Below are positions 18,936 to 26,784 of a stretch of DNA of 64,000 bases, piece by piece. Made by a program: the position numbers and the translations under genes. The notes under the pieces are model-generated. The model did no database searches. It saw only the letters and a list, made by a program, of their open reading frames with translations, and was not told where the DNA came from. The DNA is from CAVOAK01 sp965217615 (GTDB taxonomy: Bacteria; Pseudomonadota; Alphaproteobacteria; UBA8366; CAVOAK01), in the NCBI GenBank assembly GCA_965217615.1, contig CBDCIT010000035.1, forward strand, positions 70,680 through 134,679, written 5' to 3'. Every line of letters begins with the position of its first letter. Positions within the stretch are counted from its first letter, which is position 1.

Positions 18936-20150
18936 TCAGGCGAGATTCTGAACAACCCAGTTTTGGAAGTATTGAACGTTGGTCTCCCAAGTCGGCGAGA
19001 ACTGCACGTCGTCGGCCGCCGGCGACATGCGCGCGCGCTGCTGCAGCTCCATACAGTTATGGTCCTGACTGCGAATGCCGCCGCGCTGGTTGTAGTCGCG
19101 GGTGGAACCCAACCAATTGTCGAGCGCCAGCTCTCGGGCTTTCTTGTATTCCTTGCCGGTGGCAGCATCGCCGACAAAATACCAGGCCATCTCTGCACGC
19201 GTCCGGCCAGAACTGAGCGGAATATAAATTGCCGGGGCATATTGGTTGCCACCTAGCGTTGCGGTGGTGTTGGGCAGCAACGCGTTTGTGAAGCCGACGC
19301 GCGGGTTCGTCCCCTCTTTGATCGGCAGTTGTGGCAATGGATTCTTGAGTTTCGAGCCCGGATTCTTGCGGGGCGGGCGCCGGTCGTTGCCCCTGAGAGT
19401 CATAACATTGCCCTCAGCCACCATGTCCGTGAACGGTTCGCCGGTCTTCAGGTCCACCTCCTCCGACATCTTGTCGAAGATGCCCTCATGCACCCAGACG
19501 TGATGGTAGACCTCCCAGTTCTCGTTCACGAGCTTCCAGTTCGCATCGAATTCCCAGGACACGCGATGAGCAATCCGCAGGTCGGAAAGATCGAAATCTT
19601 CGACCATCTTTTCGGCCGGCGCCAGATACTCGTTCAATGGGGCCGCGTTGCCTTCGAGGTTGACGAAGACGATCTTGTTCCAGACGTCGCAGCGGACCGG
19701 GACCAGACCGTTCTGCGACGCATCGACATGGAAATTCTCTGAGTTGGGCGTGCCGTCGAAATAGGGCGTTGCCTTGAGATTGCCTTCCAGGTCCCAGGTC
19801 CAGGCGTGATACGGGCACTGCAGGTTGGACAGGCCCTTTTCCGGCTTCTGCAGCACGATCGTCGCGCGGTGGCGGCAGACATTGTGGAAGCAGCGGATCT
19901 TGCCCTTGGTGTCGTGGACCAGGATCAATGGCAGGCCCGAGACGGTAATCGGTATCGCATCACCAGGCTCCGGCACATCGTCCACAAAGCCGATACCCTG
20001 CCATGTCCGCGGAAACAGCCGCTCCTGCTCGAGCTCGAAAAACTCCTCCGTGGTGTAGGCCGCCCGTGGCAGCCCCCGCGCCGTTTCAATCGGCTCCTGA
20101 AGCTTGGCGATCGAGTCCTTGCCCAGTATTTCTTCTACCGTTCGCGTCAT
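18936..20150 (-). CDS. Rieske non-heme iron oxygenase, large subunit (array member 3)
   Basis: A 404-residue homologue with the same MTRTVEEILGKDSIAKL start as member 2, CRH/CPYHAW Rieske ligands, a NENWEVYHHVWVHEG iron site and GGIRSQDHNCMELQQRARMS. The N-terminal 167 codons are identical to member 2 at DNA level; after NLEGNAAPL the two diverge (for example NEYLAPAEKMVEDFDL against GEYLAPADKMYAHLNL). The ATG at 20150 is chosen because homology begins exactly there. A 227-base gap separates it from the divergent DMT permease gene, leaving room for control sites of both; no operator could be named with confidence. Confidence 0.92.
   Translation of the reverse strand: MTRTVEEILGKDSIAKLQEPIETARGLPRAAYTTEEFFELEQERLFPRTWQGIGFVDDVPEPGDAIPITVSGLPLILVHDTKGKIRCFHNVCRHRATIVLQKPEKGLSNLQCPYHAWTWDLEGNLKATPYFDGTPNSENFHVDASQNGLVPVRCDVWNKIVFVNLEGNAAPLNEYLAPAEKMVEDFDLSDLRIAHRVSWEFDANWKLVNENWEVYHHVWVHEGIFDKMSEEVDLKTGEPFTDMVAEGNVMTLRGNDRRPPRKNPGSKLKNPLPQLPIKEGTNPRVGFTNALLPNTTATLGGNQYAPAIYIPLSSGRTRAEMAWYFVGDAATGKEYKKARELALDNWLGSTRDYNQRGGIRSQDHNCMELQQRARMSPAADDVQFSPTWETNVQYFQNWVVQNLA
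19648..20150 (-). repeat. 503-bp identical block, copy in array member 3
   Basis: Partner of 18195-18697. It includes the start codon and ends in the same codon, at the edge of the Rieske domain. Confidence 0.9.
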
Positions 20151-20416
20151 CGAATATTCCTTCCTACGACGCACAAAGGCTAAGTTGCCCCGTCCATCTG
20201 CGCTCAGCTATGGCCGTTCATTATTCATGCTAACAAACGCCAATGCGTGCAAGCATGAACAATAGGTCGGAATTAGCAGTAAATCTACGTTTAGCAGCAA
20301 TCGCACGGCAAACTGTGCCGGTTCGCTAATATCCTATCTTTGGGCGCAAAATCCATATCTAAACTGCAATTCGGACGTTGACACTCAGGAACCATCGTCC
20401 CGTGGCCTCATTGACC

Positions 20417-21325
20417 ATGAAACGACTCTCCGGCCTTTCCGCCAATTTGCGCGGCATGGCCATCGTGTTTGTCTCGACCTTCGGATTTGCTTCCTCCCAC
20501 GGAATGGTCCGCCAAGTCTCGTCGGATCTGCACGCGTTCGAGATCGTTTTCTTCCGCAATTTGCTGGGCTCGCTGGTGCTTCTGCCATGGTTCGTACGCG
20601 GCGGTATTACACCGCTCAAAACGCGCCAACTCTGGCTTCATGTCATTCGCGTCGGCATAAGCATCGTATCGACCTTTGCCTTTTACATGGCGCTGATCAT
20701 AGCGCCGCTTGCCCAGGTAACCGCACTTTCGTTCCTCGGTCCCATAATCGGTGCCTTTCTGGCCACTCTGTTCCTCGGCGAGATCGTGCGCATCAGACGA
20801 TGGGCAGCGATCCTGTTCGGCTTTGCCGGCACCTTTATCGTGTTGCGTCCGGGTGTGGGTACGATCGAGTTCGGCGCCGTGCTGGCGCTTGCCTCGGCAA
20901 TTGGTTGGGGGTTTTCCATGACCCTCGTCAAGTTTCTGAGCCGGACGGAATCGAGCGTGACGATCATGAGCTACAACATCATGCTGATGACGCCGCTGTC
21001 GCTACTGGCGGCGTTGTATGTTTGGCAGTGGCCGACATGGACGCATCTGATGTGGCTCGGCGCCATAGGTTTGATCACGACCGCTGCAGGGCTCGCGTTC
21101 ACCCAGGCCATCAAGGACTCTGCCATCAACGTCGTTGTGCCGCTCGATTTCTTCCGCCTAATCTGGATCGCCATTATCGGTTTCGTCTTTTACGGGGAAG
21201 TTCCGACAATTTTTACCTGGATCGGCGGAGCGATGATTTTTGGTAGCGCGACCTACATTGCCTACCGCGAGAGCAAGCTGACCCGCGCAACTCCCAGCAA
21301 GTTCACCTCGTCACAGCACACCTAG
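20417..21325 (+). CDS. EamA/DMT family permease
   Basis: About 302 residues with ten predicted membrane segments in two EamA repeats (ISIVSTFAFYMALIIAPLAQ, LGEIVRIRRWAAILFGFAG, SSVTIMSYNIMLMTPLSLLA, TIFTWIGGAMIFGSATYIAY). Members export amino acids or other metabolites; the substrate is unknown. It is an intact paralogue of the frameshifted gene at 13604-14544, and the two flank the Rieske array, suggesting they served the same pathway. A TTG at 20378 offers a 13-residue longer form; the ATG at 20417 is taken as more likely, without strong ribosome-binding support for either. Confidence 0.87.
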   Translation: MKRLSGLSANLRGMAIVFVSTFGFASSHGMVRQVSSDLHAFEIVFFRNLLGSLVLLPWFVRGGITPLKTRQLWLHVIRVGISIVSTFAFYMALIIAPLAQVTALSFLGPIIGAFLATLFLGEIVRIRRWAAILFGFAGTFIVLRPGVGTIEFGAVLALASAIGWGFSMTLVKFLSRTESSVTIMSYNIMLMTPLSLLAALYVWQWPTWTHLMWLGAIGLITTAAGLAFTQAIKDSAINVVVPLDFFRLIWIAIIGFVFYGEVPTIFTWIGGAMIFGSATYIAYRESKLTRATPSKFTSSQHT

Positions 21326-21359
21326 GCAAATTCGCGGCCCCCGGCGCCATATCGCTCGC

Positions 21360-21375
21360 CATATCACCGGGGTTG
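21360..21375 (+). repeat. 16-bp target site duplication, left copy
   Basis: CATATCACCGGGGTTG lies directly outside the left end of the insertion sequence and recurs at 22724-22739. Confidence 0.85.
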
Positions 21376-22723
21376 TGTCGATAACAAACTGAGTTGACCG
21401 CTTTATGTACCATATGAATTGACCGCTTCTGTTGTGGTGGTTTGGCTCGGTCGCGTCGAAGCGGGTCACGCGGCCTGGAGCCTGTCGTCGTCGATGGTTT
21501 CGCCGTCGGCGCGGTAGCGCGCCAGACACCTGGGTCCGTGGAAGACGGCCAGGTGGCCGTCGGGATATTCGTGCACCCGGACCTGCGCCTTGACGTAGTG
21601 GTGGCGGTGGCGATCGGCCGGGATCTGCAGCGTGCGGTTCTTGTAGCGCACGGTGTTGTCGCCCGCGACGACGCGGTCCTCCTGGGCGCAGAGGATGTCC
21701 TCGAGCGTGCCGGCAAAAGCCACGAAAGCCGAGCCGGTGTCCGCGGCCGGGCGGGCGAAGCGGGCGTTGTGCGCCGGCCAGAAGAGCTCCTCGAGAAAGC
21801 GATTGGCCTCGGCCATGGTGGCGATCCCGGCGAGGCGCAGCTCCTGGGGCAGGCGCTTCTGCAAGGTCCCGAACATGCGCTCCGAGCGGCCCCGGGCCTG
21901 CGGCGAATAGGCCGCGATCAACTCGATGCCGAGCTGCGCCAAGGCCCGGCCGATCTGGGTCGGGTTGTCCTTGTCCACACCGCCGCCTGCCTCGGGCGTG
22001 TGCCAGTAGTGCGAGGCCCGATCGGCGTAGAGCGAGCAGAACAGCCCGTTTTCGGCGATCACCTCGCCGAGCCCGCGGAACGTGCTCATCATGCCCTCCT
22101 CGGCAACGAAGAAGCCCGAATAGACCTCCGATGTCGCATCGTCCATGGTCACGATCAGATCCCACCACTGGCCCGCAACCCACTCGTGGCTCGAGCCGTC
22201 CTGGTGCAGCAGCATCCCCACCACCGGTCGGCGCGGCCGCTTCCGGCGGTGCGCCCCGCGCCTGGGCGCCGGCTTGATCTTGCCGTGCGCCTGCAAGCTC
22301 AGGCGAAGCCAGTTGTAGCTCAGCCCGAAGCCATGCTCGCAGACCAGCTTCTCGTGGAAGTGCTTGGCCGTGAAGTCCGGGTAGCGCGTCTCGAACAGCT
22401 CCAGCACCCGCATCACCTCGTCCACCGGCGCGCGGCGCGCCGAGACCCGCCCAAGGCGCCGGTCGTACAAACCCTCGGCACCCTCGGCCTCATAGCGCTC
22501 CCGCCAGCGCCGGAACGTCCGCTCCGACATGCCCAGGATCTCCGAGGCCTCGGCCTGGCTCAAATCACCCCGATAACAACGTCCGTAGACATCCTCGAAC
22601 TTCATCAATCTCAGTCCCTGCAACTGCTCCGTCCGGCGCATCCGATTCCTCCAGATTTGGAGGAAATCTAAAACCGGACAGATCATCTGTTACATAGACC
22701 GGTCATATCGTGTGTTAGCGACA
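21376..22723 (-). mobile_element. Complete ISNCY-type insertion sequence, 1348 bp
   Basis: Imperfect terminal inverted repeats start TGTCGATAACAAAC at 21376 and, read inward from 22723, TGTCGCTAACACAC. Identical 16-bp sequences flank both ends. The element holds one intact transposase gene. Long target duplications are known for the IS1202-like groups formerly placed in ISNCY; assignment to that family is from memory and should be checked against ISfinder. It landed between the DMT permease and the small gene at 22800. Confidence 0.85.
21466..22641 (-). CDS. ISNCY-type DDE transposase
   Basis: A 391-residue transposase with an N-terminal helix-turn-helix (LSQAEASEILGMSERTFRRW) and an integrase-like core. 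LLHQDGSSHEW and TMDDATSEVYSGFFV carry candidate first Asp residues, SLYADRASHYW the second, and SPQARGRSERMFGTLQ the Glu. GGAGGAA five bases upstream fixes the start at the ATG at 22641. The reading frame is uninterrupted, so this is the one element in the window that looks able to transpose. Confidence 0.88.
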   Translation of the reverse strand: MRRTEQLQGLRLMKFEDVYGRCYRGDLSQAEASEILGMSERTFRRWRERYEAEGAEGLYDRRLGRVSARRAPVDEVMRVLELFETRYPDFTAKHFHEKLVCEHGFGLSYNWLRLSLQAHGKIKPAPRRGAHRRKRPRRPVVGMLLHQDGSSHEWVAGQWWDLIVTMDDATSEVYSGFFVAEEGMMSTFRGLGEVIAENGLFCSLYADRASHYWHTPEAGGGVDKDNPTQIGRALAQLGIELIAAYSPQARGRSERMFGTLQKRLPQELRLAGIATMAEANRFLEELFWPAHNARFARPAADTGSAFVAFAGTLEDILCAQEDRVVAGDNTVRYKNRTLQIPADRHRHHYVKAQVRVHEYPDGHLAVFHGPRCLARYRADGETIDDDRLQAA

Positions 22724-22739
22724 CATATCACCGGGGTTG
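22724..22739 (+). repeat. 16-bp target site duplication, right copy
   Basis: Second copy of CATATCACCGGGGTTG, directly outside the right end of the insertion sequence. Confidence 0.85.
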
Positions 22740-22799
22740 TGGGACTCCGAGCGGTTCCGTGCGATACTATTGGCTAGGTTGAAGATCAGGGATCGGATA

Positions 22800-23105
22800 A
22801 TGCCGATACTACGGTCGCTCTTTTGGTATGCCGCGCAACGAGTCGCCAGCGATCCGGAGGCTCGGGCTAAGGCAGCGAAACTGCTCGAGCACGAGATCAA
22901 GCCGCGTGCGCGGGCGGCGTGGCATCAAACGAAGCCCGCCATCGCGCGTCTTGCCGACCGGCTGGAGCGAATCGCCGGTGATCCAGGCCCGATCGACACG
23001 GAGCAGCCGCGGCACAGCGAAGCCGGCGAGAGTTCGAATGCCAAGGCGTTCCGGCGCAAGCTCGCAAGGAGATTGGGCGGTGGCCGCCTCTGGCTCTGGA
23101 AGTAG
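22800..23105 (+). CDS. Small conserved-looking hypothetical protein
   Basis: A 101-residue basic protein starting MPILRSLFWYAAQRVASDPE with an ATG at 22800. An AGGGA lies several bases before it. It is rich in Arg, Ala and Lys with amphipathic helices and has no signal peptide. Similar short proteins occur in Rhodospirillales genomes without assigned function, to the best of recollection. The insertion sequence ends only 76 bases upstream and may have replaced its promoter. The frame is consistent with coding, but no motif is recognised. Confidence 0.6.
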   Translation: MPILRSLFWYAAQRVASDPEARAKAAKLLEHEIKPRARAAWHQTKPAIARLADRLERIAGDPGPIDTEQPRHSEAGESSNAKAFRRKLARRLGGGRLWLWK

Positions 23106-23194
23106 CCCAACTCGATCAGACCATCCGCCCCAAACTTAGGTCCGGTTCCCTCGGCACTCGTATACTGCCAACTGCTTCGCGCGAGGTGCGGGAT

Positions 23195-23593
23195 TTACGC
23201 CTCGTCGTCAGGAATAACCGCCGTTACGTCGATCTCGACGATCCATTCCGGCCGCGCAAGGCCAGTGACGGTGACGCCGGTCGAGCAGTATGGGATCCCT
23301 TTCATCCATTTCGCCATGGCGCCATATACGGCTTCGCGATGCCGCCAATCGGTCACGTAGACCGTCGCCTTGACGATATGCTCGAGCTTCGATCCCGCAT
23401 CTTCCAGGACTTGTTTGATATTGCTCATGGCCTGATCGGCCTGCGCGCCCGGCTCGTTCGGTATCGTCGTGCCATCCAAGTCCCAACTGACCTGGCCCAT
23501 CATATAGATCGTATTGCCCGCCCTAATCGACTGACAGAATGACAGGTCGCGTCCATAGCTTTCCGGATAAGGCCTGATGATCGTGTGAGGCAT
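23195..23593 (-). CDS. RidA (YjgF/YER057c/UK114) family protein
   Basis: A 132-residue protein with the Rid fold: GNTIYMMGQVSWD, QADQAMSNIKQVLEDAGSKL, HIVKATVYVTDWRHREAVYGA and the C-terminal RPEWIVEIDVTAVIP. Archetypal RidA hydrolyses reactive enamine/imine intermediates and keeps an Arg in the IEIEAVA-like motif; here the last motif lacks that Arg (VEIDVTAVI), so it belongs to another Rid subgroup, often found with catabolic oxygenases. GGGAG lies upstream of the ATG. Its neighbour on the same strand is a Rieske oxygenase, which suggests a role in the same catabolic pathway. Confidence 0.87.
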   Translation of the reverse strand: MPHTIIRPYPESYGRDLSFCQSIRAGNTIYMMGQVSWDLDGTTIPNEPGAQADQAMSNIKQVLEDAGSKLEHIVKATVYVTDWRHREAVYGAMAKWMKGIPYCSTGVTVTGLARPEWIVEIDVTAVIPDDEA

Positions 23594-23850
23594 CGATATC
23601 TCCCTTGATTATGTGAGGTCTCGGGATTCGGCCAACCGTGCGGTTAGACCAGCCCAAACTTGATTGGCATTGGACTCGCCGCAACGTCGCATGCCCAACA
23701 TTGTGGAACAAGCAGACCTTCCGCGGCCGGCGATTTTCGGGGGAGCAGGTTGAAAGACGAAGTGCTATACCATTTGACAGTCACATAATCGCGACAGAAC
23801 GCCGCAGCGAATCTTGGGCACCGAGCAACGTCATATCGGCGCTTATGGTA

Positions 23851-25197
23851 TTAAGACGTATTGCGCAATTTCTTGAGCTGGCGTGTGACTTTGGCTTGGC
23901 GCTCTTCATAGCCAAGCGGCAACGTGTCGACGATGACCCGCCCGACGGCGCTTCCAAGGGTTTGGCGCAGTTCACGTTCGTCGCCGGCCGTTTTGGGAAT
24001 GGCCAGCACGACATCACCTGAGATCGTCGACACGCGGCCGTCCGCATTGAGGGCAGGTATTTGCGGTGGCTCACCTTTCTTGACGCGGCGTATGCCGCGC
24101 CGCAGCATCGCTCTTAGCATGCCGACGCCGGTGTCGGTCTGACCCAAACGTTCGAGCTTGTGGACGGTGATCGGGCCTTGGCCGACCTGCGCTTCGAAAT
24201 CGCCGGGCTCGCGGCGACTCTCCTCCGAAGTGCGCTCGATTCCAGTCTGGCCGATGAAATCCACCTTGTTGAGCCCAATTCGATCGTAGTCGGGCTCGTT
24301 ACCGACCATATCGTTAAAGTGGCGCCAGGCGATCAGCTTACAGTTCGTGTCGTCGACCGGAACCACCCATTTCGAGATACCTGCACGGGTGAACCATTTC
24401 TCGCTCGAGGCATCCTCGTAAATGTTGGTCGGCTGCGCAAAATTGGGCGCGATGGTCTCGGCCACCCGGACCCAGATGAAATCGCCCCAACGCCGGGTGT
24501 TGGTCAGGTAGACGCGTGCCCCGTCGCGCGTCCGATGCCACGCGAGGAGCCCGGTCGCGCCCCAGGACGGCGAGAACTGGGTCCCCGTCGAGCGTGTGTG
24601 CAGGAAGACGCTATGGAAGGGATCCTGGGGGTTTTCATTGACCTGAAGCCAGTTGCACGGCATGTCGATGGCGTAAGGCACCAATTCCGAATCCGCGATC
24701 TCGAACGTGTCGTAGATCGGAAACGCGGGTTTCTCCTCCGGCGGGCCCAGATAGGCAAAGACGAGTCCCTTGTATTCGAGCGCCGGGTAGGCGCCATGGT
24801 GCAGGCTATCCTTGATCGGACTGTCGTCAGGCTCGCCGGGTGTTTCCAAGATCCGGCCATCCACATCGAACAGCCAGCCATGATAGCAGCAGCGGATGCC
24901 ATGCTCGGCGATCACGCCATACTCAAGCGAGGTGCGGCGATGACTGCATTGCCGGTGCAAGAGCCCGACGTTTCCCGAGAGGTCGCGGAAAGCGACCAGT
25001 TCCTCGCCCATGATGCGGAGCGCCAAAGGAAGATCGGTCAACTGCTCCGACATGCAGACAGGCTGCCAAAAGCGGCGCAGATACTCACCGCACGGCGTCT
25101 CCGGGTCGGAGTGCGTCAGATCGGCGTCTTCCTTCGCCGTCTCCGAACGGTGGTAGCCGTTGTAGGCCGTTTTGAGCCTGTCGGCAGTGGCGGTCAT
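23851..25197 (-). CDS. Rieske oxygenase large subunit, phthalate 4,5-dioxygenase type
   Basis: A 448-residue oxygenase of a different branch from the array at 16-20 kb. The Rieske motif is CSHRRTSLEYGVIAEHGIRC followed by CYHGW, with the longer loop of phthalate dioxygenase relatives. The iron site is NENPQDPFHSVFLHTRSTG. These enzymes use a phthalate dioxygenase reductase-type flavoprotein, which is not present nearby. GGAG precedes the ATG at 25197. It lies upstream of the RidA gene on the same strand with a 257-base gap in which nothing else is recognisable. Confidence 0.9.
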   Translation of the reverse strand: MTATADRLKTAYNGYHRSETAKEDADLTHSDPETPCGEYLRRFWQPVCMSEQLTDLPLALRIMGEELVAFRDLSGNVGLLHRQCSHRRTSLEYGVIAEHGIRCCYHGWLFDVDGRILETPGEPDDSPIKDSLHHGAYPALEYKGLVFAYLGPPEEKPAFPIYDTFEIADSELVPYAIDMPCNWLQVNENPQDPFHSVFLHTRSTGTQFSPSWGATGLLAWHRTRDGARVYLTNTRRWGDFIWVRVAETIAPNFAQPTNIYEDASSEKWFTRAGISKWVVPVDDTNCKLIAWRHFNDMVGNEPDYDRIGLNKVDFIGQTGIERTSEESRREPGDFEAQVGQGPITVHKLERLGQTDTGVGMLRAMLRRGIRRVKKGEPPQIPALNADGRVSTISGDVVLAIPKTAGDERELRQTLGSAVGRVIVDTLPLGYEERQAKVTRQLKKLRNTS

Positions 25198-25297
25198 TGC
25201 ATCAACTCCTTGGCGGCGGCATTCAGGCCGATACTAATGCAAATGTAAAGGTGATCGCCACATTGGCCGTTCGCCGCCGATGACTCATAGTGCACCC

Positions 25298-26320
25298 ATG
25301 ATCGACACACCGCTCTCCGTTCTTGATCTGGCACCGGTCGTCGACGGCAGTGACGCCCGCCAGGCATTGCTCAACACCTTGGACTTGGCCAGCCATGCGG
25401 ATGCGTGGGGCTTCACACGATACTGGCTGGCAGAGCATCACAACATGCCGGGCATCGCCAGCGCCGCGACGGCGGTAGTGATCGGACAAGTGGCCAAAGC
25501 GACGTCGATCATTCGGGTGGGCGCCGAAGGCGTCATGCTGACCAACCATGCGCCGCTCGTCATTGCCGAGCAGTTCGGCACCCTGGCCGCCCTCTTTCCG
25601 GGCCGGATAGATCTGGGCCTGGGCCGGGCGCCCGGCACCGACCAGCGTACTGCTCATGCGCTACGCCGCACGCTCGATAGCAGCGCCGATGCATTTCCCC
25701 AAGACGTGTTGGAGCTGCAGCATTATTTCAAGGAACCGGAACCGGGCCAGGCGATCCGCGCCGTGCCGGGCTCTGGCCTGGATGTGCCAATTTGGATTCT
25801 GGGGTCCAGCCTCTACGGCGCCCAGCTCGCCGCCGCCCTTGGTCTGCCGTACGCCTTCGCTTCGCACTTCGCACCGGCAGCCTTGATGCCGGCCATCGAA
25901 ATCTACCGCGAACGGTTCGAGCCCTCCTAGCAACTCGACAAACCATACGTCATGTTGGGCATGAACGTTATCGCCGCCGACACCGACGAGGAAGCGCACT
26001 TTTTGAGAACCTCGGTCCTGCAGTCATTCGTCAACTCGCGGAGTAGCAGGCCGGGCAAACTGCCGCCGCCGGTCGCCGATTTTGAAGACCGGCTGCTGCC
26101 TGCTGAACGCGCGATGCTGGACCAAGCCTTGTCCTGCTCCGCCGTCGGCACACCCGACGCCGTCGAGCATCAGATTTCTGCCTTCGCCGAAGAAACCAAT
26201 GCCGACGAGATCATGATCACCTCAAACATTCACGACCACGCCAAACGGCTGCATTCGTTCGAGCTGGTGGCGGCGTTGATGAACACCGGATCTCAGGCTC
26301 ACGAAAGCGCCGCCAGCTAG
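25298..26320 (+). pseudogene. Luciferase-like (LLM class) flavin oxidoreductase, interrupted by an in-frame TAG
   Basis: The frame opens with MIDTPLSVLDLAPV, the start typical of the MsnO8-type LLM oxidoreductases, and continues through YWLAEHHNMPGIASAA, GAEGVMLTNHAPLVIAEQF and DLGLGRAPGTD. A TAG at 25928-25930 follows ERFEPS, and the same frame resumes with QLDKPYVMLGMNVIAADTDE to 26320. The combined 340 residues match the usual family length. One base change (for example GAG to TAG) would explain the stop. The C-terminal piece alone cannot complete the TIM barrel. It converges on UPF0178 ten bases away. Confidence 0.85.
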
Positions 26321-26329
26321 GCGGACCCG

Positions 26330-26782
26330 TCAATCGGTGCGCAAGGCGGCCCGAACCATACGTTCCAAGGCGTCAAGAAAACGCAAACGATCCTTCTTGG
26401 AGAACACCGGATTGTAGCCGGCACTCTCGCCGGTTTCCCGCAAGTGAGCGTTCAATTCGCGCATGGCAAGGGCCGCGCCAATACCAGCCTGCGTGAACGG
26501 ATGGCCATCGGGCCCGAGAACCGCGGCCCCGGCTTCCAGACAGCGGGCGGCGAGCGGAATATCGGTAGTAATCGCGATGTCGCCCGGACCGGCCCGGTCG
26601 GCGATCCAATCGTCGGCGATGTCGGGACCCTGCTCCACCAGCACGCGTCGCACCAAGGGATCGTCATCAAGGCGCATCCATTGGTTCGAGACCATGTGAA
26701 CGACAAGCCCGTGACGACGCACGACACGCATCACCTCGTCTTTGACCGGGCAGGCGTCCGCGTCGACGTAGAGCGCCACCAA
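26330..26782 (-). CDS. UPF0178 family protein (YaiI/YqxD, DUF188)
   Basis: A 150-residue protein with the family signature YVDADACPVKDEV, then VSNQWMRL, DDWIADRAGPGDIAITTDIPLA and LGPDGHPFTQAGIG. The Asp-rich pattern resembles PIN-like nuclease folds, but the function is not established. It starts two bases after the stop of the ABC-F gene, so the two form an operon on the minus strand. Confidence 0.92.
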   Translation of the reverse strand: MVALYVDADACPVKDEVMRVVRRHGLVVHMVSNQWMRLDDDPLVRRVLVEQGPDIADDWIADRAGPGDIAITTDIPLAARCLEAGAAVLGPDGHPFTQAGIGAALAMRELNAHLRETGESAGYNPVFSKKDRLRFLDALERMVRAALRTD

Positions 26783-26784
26783 GA

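Noticed and set aside
20151..20416. Operator sites between the third Rieske gene and the DMT permease
   Set aside because: Several short A+T-rich repeats are present, but none is a convincing palindrome and no regulator gene is adjacent to guide the search.
21442..22671. 409-codon open frame on the plus strand
   Set aside because: Antisense to the ISNCY-type transposase, which has a helix-turn-helix, DDE motifs and a ribosome binding site.
24160..25248. 362-codon open frame on the plus strand
   Set aside because: Antisense to the Rieske oxygenase at 23851-25197, with no recognisable motif.
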